Assembly (NCBI GenBank): GCA_002385825.1
Contig: DGEG01000069.1
Span: 1 to 9,199 of the forward strand
Reading direction: 5' to 3'
DNA from: Firmicutes bacterium UBA3932
GTDB lineage: Bacteria > Bacillota > Clostridia > Peptostreptococcales > Anaerovoracaceae
DNA: 9,199 nucleotides
In this document: in pieces, positions 1 through 6,453 of the stretch
How positions within the stretch are numbered: position 1 is the first letter of the stretch
Layout: each line of letters begins with the position of its first letter
Notes under the pieces: model-generated
What the model was told of the DNA's origin: nothing
What the model saw: only the letters and a program-made list of their open reading frames with translations
Databases searched by the model: none
Made by a program: the position numbers and the translations under genes

Positions 1-932
1 AAGACATTTCTTATCTGCCTGAGCAACAAGTCTTCAATCTTCTGCCCCGTTAAACTGGTATATCGTCCCGTCGTATCCCTGCCGCGAACGCGTCCCGTGT
101 ATTTCTTCCGGTATTCCTCCGGATGCATGCCGAACCACTGGATAAAATATTTAAGATAATACCGCACCGCCGAAAAACCCGACTCCATGGAAATCGTGCT
201 GATTTTCTTATCCGTGCCTAAAAGCAGCTTTTCCGATTCCTCCACCCTGATAAAGTTGAGCAGTTCCTGGAAACTGAGACCCGTAGACTCTTTAATGAAA
301 TGGGACAGGTAGTAGATGCTCAGATGCTCCCTTTCGGCGATTTCCGTTAAGGTCAGACGGCGGCTGTAGTTTTCATACATGTATTCTGTGATCCGATTCA
401 GTCGGTTGGCCAGGACCTCTTTACCCTTATGTTTGGGCTCGTGGACAAACTTACCGTCCTCCATCACAAAATATTGGAAATTCTGTATCAGGCAATCGAT
501 CATCTCATGGGCAAGATCCACTATTCTTTTCTCGTAACCTTGCTCTCCCCTTAGGGTTTCCAAAGCGATCCGCGACAATATTTCCTGTAATTCCTCAAGG
601 CTCTCGTCCTCGGCGCCATTCATGTCGGTTATGAAAAAGCTATTTCGCAGGATTTCGTAGTAACGGCAGAAATACGAGAGATTTAACTGCAAAATAAGGA
701 CTACGTTGGGTTCGCCCAAGGTGTAATAGCTGTGGATTTCCCTGTCGTTGAGTATGTATATGTCCCCTTCTCTCATGTCGAAGTTATAGTAGCCGTTTTT
801 CAGCCTCACACTGCCCTGGAGCACATACACCACTTCGAGATCGTTGTGGAAATGGATGGGATACTCCTCAATGTTCATCACGAAACAGTTCACCGGCAAG
901 TCTTCCTTGTAGACAATGTTTTCCTTTAACAT
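1..932 (-). CDS. AraC-family transcriptional regulator, cupin plus double HTH (C-terminus cut by window edge)
   Basis: 310 residues are visible and the frame is still open at the left edge. The N-terminus is a cupin-like sensing domain: HFHND at residues 27-31 and DIYILNDREIHS at 57-68 resemble the metal- or sugar-binding barrel of AraC proteins. The C-terminus holds the paired AraC helix-turn-helix, the first at about 193-225 (LTLTEIAEREHLS), the second at about 243-278, with the family signature ISMESGFSAVRYYLKYF...G.HPEEYRKKY. The start ATG (930-932) follows AAAGGA at 6-nt spacing. The role, a ligand-responsive activator or repressor, is inferred from the family; the ligand is unknown. AraC proteins usually end close to the second HTH, but this one continues at least 30 residues (RVRGRDTTGR...), so there is an extension or a fused domain. 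AraC regulators fused to GH39-type domains exist, but nothing visible here proves that. The gene has its own promoter, embedded in an inverted repeat. Confidence 0.93.
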   Translation of the reverse strand, partial: MLKENIVYKEDLPVNCFVMNIEEYPIHFHNDLEVVYVLQGSVRLKNGYYNFDMREGDIYILNDREIHSYYTLGEPNVVLILQLNLSYFCRYYEILRNSFFITDMNGAEDESLEELQEILSRIALETLRGEQGYEKRIVDLAHEMIDCLIQNFQYFVMEDGKFVHEPKHKGKEVLANRLNRITEYMYENYSRRLTLTEIAEREHLSIYYLSHFIKESTGLSFQELLNFIRVEESEKLLLGTDKKISTISMESGFSAVRYYLKYFIQWFGMHPEEYRKKYTGRVRGRDTTGRYTSLTGQKIEDLLLRQIRNV

Positions 933-996
933 AGCTTGTCCTTTCTGCAGTTGTATCTTTAGGTTTTATGTTAACTAATGTTTGGATGTTTGCGAA

Positions 997-1029
997 CATA
1001 TTTCAACATTATAACAATGTCGAAATATG
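997..1029. repeat. 33-bp inverted repeat centred on the AraC-gene promoter (candidate operator)
   Basis: The left arm 997-1010 (CATATTTCAACATT) and right arm 1016-1029 (AATGTCGAAATATG) are reverse complements at 13 of 14 positions, around a 5-nt centre. The one mismatch would be a G.U pair in minus-strand RNA. The -10 element lies across the left arm end, the centre and the first base of the right arm. A bound dimer here would block RNA polymerase, so an operator is the simplest reading. A leader hairpin is less likely, because the predicted start near 1001 lies inside the left arm. Confidence 0.6.
1008..1016 (-). promoter_or_regulatory. Extended -10 promoter of the AraC-family gene
   Basis: On the minus strand the sequence reads TGTTATAAT, an extended -10 (TGn + perfect TATAAT). 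It lies about 75 nt upstream of the AraC start codon and predicts a transcript start near 1001. No good -35 sits at 17-nt spacing, which is acceptable for an extended -10 promoter. The element falls at the centre of the inverted repeat 997-1029. Confidence 0.6.
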
Positions 1030-1043
1030 AACATTTTTGTCAC

Positions 1044-1174
1044 TTTTCCACACAAAAAAATTTTTTGTATACAAAGTTATACACGGGGGCCTGTGGAAAT
1101 TGCCAAAGTCTAAGATCCTTGAAATTTAGCGGATCTTATTCAAAATTTCTAATAATAGGAAAAAGTTATCCACA
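1044..1174. promoter_or_regulatory. Cluster of DnaA-box-like sites in an AT-rich spacer
   Basis: A perfect DnaA box TTATCCACA lies at 1166-1174. Single-mismatch relatives are TTTTCCACA at 1044-1052 and TTATACACG at 1077-1085. A two-mismatch site on the minus strand is at 1092-1100 (ATTTCCACA). Between them is a perfect 12-bp palindrome, TTTGTATACAAA (1064-1075), next to an A7T6 tract. None of the usual origin genes (dnaA, dnaN, rpmH) is in the window, so I call a candidate DnaA-binding region, not an origin. Some of these matches could be chance in AT-rich DNA. Confidence 0.35.
1111..1138. repeat. 8-bp inverted repeat downstream of cwlD
   Basis: TAAGATCC (1111-1118) and GGATCTTA (1131-1138) are perfect reverse complements with a 12-nt loop. 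They lie about 90 nt beyond the cwlD stop in its direction of transcription. No U-run follows on either strand, so it is at best a weak 3'-end hairpin for cwlD and not a clear intrinsic terminator. No better terminator is visible between cwlD and the AraC gene. Confidence 0.35.
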
Positions 1175-1228
1175 GCCTGTTCTCATTTTATTAATAACCT
1201 GGTCCCATTCCGTAAAATTCCTGCCATC

Positions 1229-1990
1229 TCACCCGCGATTGTCGATAATCTGAAGGGGAGGCTTACCCTCTTTTCCCGTATACTCCATAATTCCACGGTA
1301 GATGCACTCGGCAATTTTTCGCTGATAATCATCCTGGTTGAGCAGGGCGGCCTCCTCCCGGTTGGAGAGAAACCCGCATTCAACAATGACGATTGGGACA
1401 ACGGGATTTTTGAACAAAAGCACATCCCGCTTCGCCAAAGCTTTCCTGTTTGTTCCGTCGGAAAGCCCTTCGATTAAATTGGCCTGGATGGCCTCGGCCA
1501 GTAGCTTGCTCTGTTCCTGTATATTCTCATCGCCACTTCCCGGATAAAAGGTTTGTGCACCGCGCACGCCGGGATCCTGTTTAAAACTGTTGAGGTGGAC
1601 GCTGACCGCCACTAAGGGTCTCACTTCTTCAATGATTTTCTTCCTCGCCAGCAGGTCCTCTGTTTTTAGACTGCGTATGCTCTGCCTGTCCTTTTTTGGA
1701 TATAAACCCACATCCTCTTCCCGGGTCATGACAACGGTCCAACCGTCCGCCTCGGCCATTTGACGTATCTTTAAGGCGATGTTCAGATTTATGTGCTTTT
1801 CGCAGACTCCCGTAGAGCTTTCCGCGCCCCCGTCAACGCCGCCGTGGCCCGGATCCAAAAGCAGCACATCATCCTTAGCAAAGGATTTTGCGGCCAGGAT
1901 CTCCAACTGTACGGGAGTGATCAATATCACGATTGCTATGATCAGCAAAGTCGAGATTGTGCCGACGGCCCATTTCCATCCCTTCATCAT
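1229..1990 (-). CDS. cwlD: N-acetylmuramoyl-L-alanine amidase CwlD (spore cortex)
   Basis: 253 aa. A membrane anchor or uncleaved signal at about residues 7-26 (WAVGTISTLLIIAIVILITP) is followed by one Amidase_3 domain (about 42-240). Zinc-ligand candidates are H49 in LDPGHGGVDGGAE, E64 in CEKHINLN and H132 in VSVHLNSF; E204 in IVIVECGFLSN is the expected catalytic glutamate. In spore formers CwlD removes peptides from muramic acid so that a deacetylase (PdaA) can make the muramic-delta-lactam of cortex peptidoglycan, needed for germination. The length, single catalytic domain and N-terminal anchor match CwlD; vegetative amidases of this fold usually carry wall-binding repeats. The first ATG (1990) of an ATG-ATG pair follows GGAGG at 7-nt spacing. 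There is no gene partner nearby. Sporulation-specific expression is expected from the family, but no sporulation promoter could be defined. Confidence 0.95.
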   Translation of the reverse strand: MMKGWKWAVGTISTLLIIAIVILITPVQLEILAAKSFAKDDVLLLDPGHGGVDGGAESSTGVCEKHINLNIALKIRQMAEADGWTVVMTREEDVGLYPKKDRQSIRSLKTEDLLARKKIIEEVRPLVAVSVHLNSFKQDPGVRGAQTFYPGSGDENIQEQSKLLAEAIQANLIEGLSDGTNRKALAKRDVLLFKNPVVPIVIVECGFLSNREEAALLNQDDYQRKIAECIYRGIMEYTGKEGKPPLQIIDNRG

Positions 1991-2172
1991 ACCCTATCCT
2001 CCCCGATGCCCCGCCACATCTGCGGAATACTTGCATTCATCAGCTCAGACACCTGCAGCGATGCCGCGCCGGATCATGTCACATATTATGCATGAGGACA
2101 AGTTAGTATGACTATTTGTAAGACCGACAGCAAATCAATACAGTTTTGATTATACACCAAAGTCAGCTTCCG

Positions 2173-2181
2173 TGCTATACT
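2173..2181 (+). promoter_or_regulatory. Extended -10 promoter of alaX
   Basis: TGCTATACT matches an extended -10 (TGn + TATACT, 5 of 6 to TATAAT). It predicts a start near 2188 and a leader of about 90 nt. The -35 region at 17-nt spacing (TACACC) is poor. The leader shows no T-box signature and no clear terminator; an 8-bp palindrome TCACGTGA lies at 2228-2235. Confidence 0.45.
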
Positions 2182-2279
2182 AAAACAGGCATGTACACGC
2201 ATCATAATATCTGAAGCGCGTTTTAGGTCACGTGAAAGCAAATTTCCGTCTTCTATAAAATCTTTCAAGAGGTATTAAA

Positions 2280-3575
2280 ATGGATAAAACGATAAGACTG
2301 TATCAACAAGATCCCTATCTCAAATCCTGCGACAGCAAGGTTGTAGCCGTGATCACCGATGAAGCCGAAATAGCCGAACTCGGAGGGATCGAAGAAAAAG
2401 ATACGTTCTGTTTGGTCCTGGATCAGACTGTTTTCTTTCCCGAAGGCGGGGGACAACCTTCGGACCTGGGCCAAATTTCCGGAGAGTCCGGAACCTTTGA
2501 ACTTGTCTACGCTTTTGAAAAGGACAATATTGTATACCATCAACTGAAAATCCATTCGGGCAGCGACTTTGCCACGACGAGGGAAACATTGAAGGAGATA
2601 ACGGGGACGGCCGTGCAATGCCGGCTTGATTGGGACAGGCGCTTTTCCCACATGCAGCGGCACTGCGGCGAGCATATCCTCTCCGCGGTGTTCTACGAGC
2701 TCTACGGCGGCGTAAACAGGGGATTTCACATGGGCGCCGATTATATGACCATCGATATCAACCTTGAAGAAAATCCCGAATTTACCAAGATGACCGATGA
2801 GATGATGTCAAGAGCCGAATGGGAGGCCAATAGGATGGTCTGGGATAACTTGCCCGTCACTACTCGCTATTTTAAAAGCAGGGAAGAAGCGGAAGGGCTT
2901 CCCATGAGGAAGGCATTGAACATAGACGAAGATATAGTTCTGGTCTGTGTGGGTGATGAGAACAAAGCTGCCGGCTGCGTGGCCTGCTGCGGTACCCATC
3001 CCCATAGGACCGGCGAGGTAGGCCTTATCAAGATCTACCGTTGGGATAACTATAAAGGGATGACCCGCATCACTTTCGACGCCGGCCCCAACGCCCTGGA
3101 AAACTGCCGCACCGAAGCGGATTTAATTAAAAGTCTTTGCAGGCATTACTCCGCAGATCTGGATACGCTTATGGATAAAATCCATCTGCGAGAGCAAAAG
3201 AGCGGCGAGATCAGGCAGGAGCTGTACGAATTGAAACAGGCTTACCTGGCGGAAAAGGCCCAGAAGATCAGCGAAGCTCTGGATGGCCCCGACAGCATAT
3301 TGATTGAAAAATATGAGCTTTTAAAGGCGGACGATCTGTTTGCTCTAAGCAAGCTGTTGCCCGAATTATCACAAAAGCTGGTTTCCCTGGTCTCTCTAAA
3401 GGAGAACACTTTACTCCTGCTTTCCGGCGGGACACCGGATTGCAACAAGATCATAAAGGATAATGCCGGGGTCTGGGGCGGAAAGGGCGGAGGCAGACCC
3501 AACAGCGCCAGGGTTATGTTCCCCACTGCAGAAGATATGGATTATTTCCTTGAATTCATCAAAAAGGCGTATTAG
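2280..3575 (+). CDS. alaX: Alanyl-tRNA editing protein, AlaX long form with DHHA1 domain
   Basis: 431 aa, a free-standing homologue of the editing half of alanyl-tRNA synthetase. In order: an AlaRS-like beta-barrel with FFPEGGGQPSDLG at residues 52-64; the editing domain with zinc/catalytic motifs HxxxH (H128, H132, in RHCGEHIL) and CxxxH (C236, H240, in CCGTH); a helical coiled-coil-like linker at about 285-330; and a DHHA1 domain ending in GGKGGGRPNSAR (400-411). Proteins of this family hydrolyse Ser-tRNA(Ala), some also Gly-tRNA(Ala), in the cytosol, as a trans-acting backup to AlaRS proofreading. All key metal ligands are present, so activity is likely. There is no aminoacylation domain, which rules out AlaRS itself. 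The ATG follows AGAGGT at a normal distance. The gene is alone on its strand, diverges from cwlD and converges on slt at a shared terminator. Confidence 0.93.
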   Translation: MDKTIRLYQQDPYLKSCDSKVVAVITDEAEIAELGGIEEKDTFCLVLDQTVFFPEGGGQPSDLGQISGESGTFELVYAFEKDNIVYHQLKIHSGSDFATTRETLKEITGTAVQCRLDWDRRFSHMQRHCGEHILSAVFYELYGGVNRGFHMGADYMTIDINLEENPEFTKMTDEMMSRAEWEANRMVWDNLPVTTRYFKSREEAEGLPMRKALNIDEDIVLVCVGDENKAAGCVACCGTHPHRTGEVGLIKIYRWDNYKGMTRITFDAGPNALENCRTEADLIKSLCRHYSADLDTLMDKIHLREQKSGEIRQELYELKQAYLAEKAQKISEALDGPDSILIEKYELLKADDLFALSKLLPELSQKLVSLVSLKENTLLLLSGGTPDCNKIIKDNAGVWGGKGGGRPNSARVMFPTAEDMDYFLEFIKKAY

Positions 3576-3579
3576 TAAT

Positions 3580-3600
3580 AAAAATCAAAAGGTGGGCACA
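3580..3600. repeat. Degenerate half-copy of the AAAATCAAAAGG palindrome
   Basis: AAAAATCAAAAGG at 3580-3592 repeats the left arm of the adjacent terminator (3601-3613 region), then diverges to TGGGCAC where the intact copy has GACTGTCCC. It looks like the decayed or related half of a second copy placed in tandem. Confidence 0.5.
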
Positions 3601-3636
3601 AAAAATCAAAAGGGACTGTCCCTTTTGATTTTTTGT
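3598..3636. terminator. Bidirectional intrinsic terminator between alaX and slt (repeat copy 1)
   Basis: Two perfectly complementary 19-nt arms (3598-3616 and 3618-3636) surround a single central T. The core is CAAAAGGGAC-T-GTCCCTTTTG, with A/T runs at both ends, so a U-run follows the stem on either strand. It begins 22 nt after the alaX stop and ends 13 nt before the slt stop, as expected for a terminator serving convergent genes. Positions 3603-3635 recur exactly at 6607-6639. Confidence 0.85.
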
Positions 3637-3649
3637 TCAACCTATTCGC

Positions 3650-4813
3650 TTACTCACCCAATCCGTACCCGTTCTTTACAAGGTAATTAGTGATTGATTG
3701 CTCTGCTCCTGTAATCCTGTTTGCATATCTGGTGCTGTAGCTTCCCCTGCTTACGGCCACAGGCCCCTGATTGTATGCGGCAAGGGCCACAGTCTTATTG
3801 TTGTTGTATTGGCTTATCTTATCTCCGATATATTTCGCGCCGAATTCGATATTCACATGGGGATCAAAGAGCTCGCTGCGCGAAATTCCGTAACCCGCAG
3901 CGGTCTTGGGCATAATCTGCATGATTCCCACAGCTCCGCCGCCGCCTATCGCATCGCAACGGAAGGTACTCTCCTTCTCAGCCATGGCTATCAGCAAGAT
4001 TTCGTCCACGTCGTTGATGTCGGCCTCATGCTTGAATAAGAAGACCAGCATGGTAGCCCATCCGCGGGATAAGTTCTTATTTCTCGAAAGAATATAATCG
4101 ACCAACCCTCTGTTGTAATCCGACTCGCCCGTATCGAAGAAGGCCGTGGCGCTCACTCCCGGCTTCGTGCTGATATACAACCCGGAGTAGTTGTCATAGA
4201 AAACATCCCAACCGAAGCAATTCTCGCCCGTAAAGGCCCGAACGGGAAGATAGAACACGTCTCCCGCCTGAAGCAACGGGTACTCATCGATATCCAACTC
4301 TTCCACCACCAACTCCGGAACCTCAATAAACTCCGATTCTGCTTTTTCCTTGATTAGACGGAGCTGCCCGCCCACATCCAAGTCGGCGGCTGTGAGCATT
4401 ACACCATGCAAGACCAGATCTACGTTAATATCTTTTTCTTTCTCTGCCATGGTGAGAACGGTCATGTCCTGCACTATCACGGCATTGATATTTTCAAGGT
4501 TGCTTTTCAGCACCTTTTCCTTCAACCCGGTCCTGGTCGGCTCCTTCTTTAAGATTTTTAATGTGCGGCTTTCCCAGTCTGTTTCAACTGAAAAACCCAG
4601 GATCTCGCCAATCTCCTCCGTCAAGGGAACGTAGGCTGAACCCTGGTACAAGAAAAAGGGATCTTCTAAATAATAATTTGCAAGTCTGTTGCCATTGATG
4701 TCTATATTTCTATTTAGAAATTGTCCTTCAACGTTCTCTTCTGCATAAATGGTAATGGTGGAAAAAAGTACGATGGTCACCGAAAGCCACACAGATAATA
4801 GCTTCTTCACCAT
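3650..4813 (-). CDS. Secreted SLT-family lytic transglycosylase with copper-amine-oxidase-N-like repeats
   Basis: 387 aa from the chosen start. A signal peptide occupies residues 1-24 (KK, hydrophobic stretch, TIYA before EENV). Next come copper-amine-oxidase N-terminal-like segments: about 34-90, with the hallmark AYVPLTEEIGEILGFSV.TDWESRTLKI, and a second at about 180-216 (YPLLQAGDVFYLPVRAF...GLYIST). The SLT catalytic domain is about 262-387: E281-S282 is the expected catalytic glutamate motif, GAVGIMQIMPKTA lies at 293-305 and AAYNQG at 345-350. Such enzymes cleave the MurNAc-GlcNAc bond of peptidoglycan to form 1,6-anhydro-MurNAc ends; the substrate here is inferred. A frame begins upstream at 4840, but AAAGGAG sits 9 nt before the ATG at 4813, inside that longer frame, so 4813 is preferred. 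The gene has its own promoter and appears monocistronic. Whether it acts in growth or in sporulation is not shown. Confidence 0.9.
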   Translation of the reverse strand: MVKKLLSVWLSVTIVLFSTITIYAEENVEGQFLNRNIDINGNRLANYYLEDPFFLYQGSAYVPLTEEIGEILGFSVETDWESRTLKILKKEPTRTGLKEKVLKSNLENINAVIVQDMTVLTMAEKEKDINVDLVLHGVMLTAADLDVGGQLRLIKEKAESEFIEVPELVVEELDIDEYPLLQAGDVFYLPVRAFTGENCFGWDVFYDNYSGLYISTKPGVSATAFFDTGESDYNRGLVDYILSRNKNLSRGWATMLVFLFKHEADINDVDEILLIAMAEKESTFRCDAIGGGGAVGIMQIMPKTAAGYGISRSELFDPHVNIEFGAKYIGDKISQYNNNKTVALAAYNQGPVAVSRGSYSTRYANRITGAEQSITNYLVKNGYGLGE

Positions 4814-4832
4814 ATCGTTCTTCTCCTTTCTG

Positions 4833-4853
4833 CATACCAAAAAACTTGGTATG
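4833..4853. repeat. Perfect 8-bp inverted repeat in the slt leader
   Basis: CATACCAA (4833-4840) and TTGGTATG (4846-4853) enclose a 5-nt AAAAC loop just upstream of the slt ribosome binding site. It could be a regulator site or a short leader hairpin. A second small palindrome, GGTATTATACC (4857-4867), lies next to it and shares the GGTAT/ATACC half-site. Confidence 0.5.
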
Positions 4854-4869
4854 TCAGGTATTATACCAT

Positions 4870-4878
4870 ATTATAGCA
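4870..4878 (-). promoter_or_regulatory. Extended -10 promoter of slt
   Basis: The minus strand reads TGCTATAAT, an extended -10 with a perfect TATAAT. It predicts a start near 4863, within the GGTATTATACC palindrome. A second perfect TATAAT lies at 4860-4865 in the minus direction. No good -35 is visible at 17 nt. Confidence 0.5.
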
Positions 4879-4941
4879 ATTTGTATACCCATTTAGTGAA
4901 AGTTCTAATTTTCTGACTGCAAGAACGTTGAAATTTCAAGC

Positions 4942-4970
4942 AAAACCCCCGCAGCCTGCGCGGGGGTTTT
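4942..4970 (-). terminator. Intrinsic terminator of patA
   Basis: AAAACCCCCGC (4942-4952) pairs with GCGGGGGTTTT (4960-4970) over an 11-bp GC-rich stem with a 7-nt loop. In the direction of patA it lies about 30 nt after the stop and its stem ends in a U-run (TTTTGCTTG). It separates patA from slt. Confidence 0.85.
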
Positions 4971-5001
4971 AAATCGACAAATCGCCGTTTACAGAATATT
5001 T

Positions 5002-6360
5002 TTACAGTTTGAATTCTTTCTTTACGTCGATGATGGCTTCTTCTAATTTCTCGAGCACTGTGTCGATGGTCTCGTAGCTGATGATCCCAGGAGGCTCGAT
5101 ACGTACTGACTGGGCATTGACCAGTGTTCCTGCCGTCATAACATGTCTGTCGAAGAGTCCCTTGACCACTGCATATCCCACTTCTGAAGCCGGGAATTCG
5201 AGGCAGATGAGCAAGCCAGCGCCTCTGACTTCCTTGATAACTGTGGGATATTTCTCCATCAGGGCATTCAGCTTCTCCATGAAGTAGTCGCCTTTTTCTT
5301 TACACTGCTTCGGAATGTCGTTTTCAAGCATGTACTTGATGGTAGCGATGGCCGCTGCGCAAGCAAGCGGGTTTCCGCCGAAGGTGGGGGATCCGAGAAT
5401 CCAGGGGTTCTCCACCAGTTTCTCAACCCACATATTGGGTCTTGCGACGATTCCGGTGATGGGCATTACGCCGCCGCCGAAGGCCTTTCCGAAGGTCATG
5501 ATATCGGGAACAACATCCTCGGCTTCACATCTCCACATGGTTCCGGTACGTCCCATTCCGGTCTGGATCTCGTCCAGAATCAGAGCAACGCCGTACTTAT
5601 CGCAGATCTCTCTTACTCTCTTCAGATATCCCTTGGGCGGGATCTGTACGCCGGCTTCTCCCTGAATCGGCTCAAGGATAACAGCTGCTACTGTTTCACC
5701 GACTGTTACCAAGTTGTCGATAGCCGTTTCGATAGCATCCGCATCGCCGTATTTCACGTGCTGTACGTGCTGGATCATGGGCAGGTAGTCCTCTCTGTAA
5801 GCAGCTTTTCCACCCATGGAGATAGCGCCGTAGGACTTGCCGTGGAATGCGCCGACTGTGGATATGTAATATCTGCCGCCTGTTGCCAGTCTGGCCAGCT
5901 TCAATGCCATCTCAACAGCCTCGGCACCGCCGTTGGTGAAGAAGCAATACTGCAGGTCTCCGGGGGTAATCATGGATACCAATTTTGCAAGATACCCTCT
6001 GAGAGGATCTACAAGCTCCTGGCTGTGCAATGCATATTTGTCGAGCTGAGCTTTAACATACTTAACGATCTCGGGATTTCTGTGACCGCAGGTATAGATA
6101 CCGAATCCGCCAAGGCAATCGATGAAGTCATTACCATATAAATCCGTAAAATGTTCTTCAGTATCCGTCCACTCAATGCAAGCAGCGTCGGTGGATACAG
6201 ATTTTCTGTACACCAACCAGCCTGGGTTTACGTGGTTATTGAAGTTTTCGATTGAGTCTTTCGTAATTCGTTCCTTGTCCTCATCAGTGAGTTCCTTGCT
6301 CTCAATATAGCTCAATATCCTTTTCGCTTCTTGAAGAGCAACTTCTTTTGTTGCAGCCAT
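5002..6360 (-). CDS. patA: Putrescine aminotransferase (class III, PLP-dependent)
   Basis: 452 aa, close in length and alignable along its whole length to E. coli PatA/YgjG as I recall that sequence. Shared blocks include NHVNPG.L.YRKSV (42-55), GN.FIDCLGGFGI...GHRNP (76-96), LHSQEL.DPLR (111-121), AFHGKS.GA (171-179), VAAVILEPIQGE.GV (224-238), LDE.QTGMGRTG (262-273) and TFGGNPLACAAA.ATI (326-341). K292 in TFGKAFGGGVMP is the expected Schiff-base lysine, D263 the pyridine-nitrogen aspartate, and GGAEA (144-148) part of the phosphate-binding loop. The predicted reaction is putrescine + 2-oxoglutarate to 4-aminobutanal (1-pyrroline) + glutamate, in the cytosol; cadaverine is a possible second substrate. 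Class III members overlap with GABA and ornithine aminotransferases, so substrate is inferred from similarity. The start is decided by a perfect AAGGAGGT 6 nt upstream. No dehydrogenase or transporter partner is adjacent. Confidence 0.9.
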   Translation of the reverse strand: MAATKEVALQEAKRILSYIESKELTDEDKERITKDSIENFNNHVNPGWLVYRKSVSTDAACIEWTDTEEHFTDLYGNDFIDCLGGFGIYTCGHRNPEIVKYVKAQLDKYALHSQELVDPLRGYLAKLVSMITPGDLQYCFFTNGGAEAVEMALKLARLATGGRYYISTVGAFHGKSYGAISMGGKAAYREDYLPMIQHVQHVKYGDADAIETAIDNLVTVGETVAAVILEPIQGEAGVQIPPKGYLKRVREICDKYGVALILDEIQTGMGRTGTMWRCEAEDVVPDIMTFGKAFGGGVMPITGIVARPNMWVEKLVENPWILGSPTFGGNPLACAAAIATIKYMLENDIPKQCKEKGDYFMEKLNALMEKYPTVIKEVRGAGLLICLEFPASEVGYAVVKGLFDRHVMTAGTLVNAQSVRIEPPGIISYETIDTVLEKLEEAIIDVKKEFKL

Positions 6361-6366
6361 AAATAT

Positions 6367-6374
6367 ACCTCCTT
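6367..6374 (-). promoter_or_regulatory. Perfect Shine-Dalgarno of patA
   Basis: AAGGAGGT on the minus strand, 6 nt before the ATG at 6360, fixes the patA start and suggests efficient translation. Confidence 0.9.
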
Positions 6375-6407
6375 AATTTATAGTGATATTGCCTGCGCTT
6401 TTATATA

Positions 6408-6425
6408 ATCCAAAATCCGTGCCAA
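6408..6425 (-). promoter_or_regulatory. Candidate sigma-54 (RpoN) promoter of patA
   Basis: The minus strand reads TTGGCACGGATTTTGGAT. Against the -24/-12 consensus TGGCACG-N4-TTGCW it matches all of TGGCACG (6418-6424), has the exact 4-nt gap, and matches TTGGA (6409-6413) except for C to G in the -12 GC. The start would be near 6398, leaving a leader of about 38 nt. A sigma-A reading (TTGGCA with TATAAA) has only a 14-nt spacer, so it fits less well. E. coli patA is known to be sigma-54 dependent, which makes the match notable. No enhancer-binding protein is in the window. Confidence 0.5.
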
Positions 6426-6453
6426 CTTCGTGGAATTTAATAAAAATTTGTAC

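Noticed and set aside
1044..1174. Chromosomal replication origin
   Set aside because: The DnaA-like sites are few and degenerate, and dnaA, dnaN, rpmH or gidA are not adjacent.
2104..2110. CATACTA (minus strand) as a sporulation sigma-factor -10 for cwlD
   Set aside because: It fits the sigma-F/G-type -10, but no matching -35 was found at the right distance; left as unproven.
2182..2279. T-box riboswitch in the alaX leader
   Set aside because: The conserved T-box sequence, specifier-loop architecture and antiterminator/terminator pair are not visible and the leader is too short.
4814..4840. Longer start for slt (nine extra residues)
   Set aside because: The good Shine-Dalgarno AAAGGAG lies inside the extension, and the signal peptide begins properly at MVKKLL (4813).
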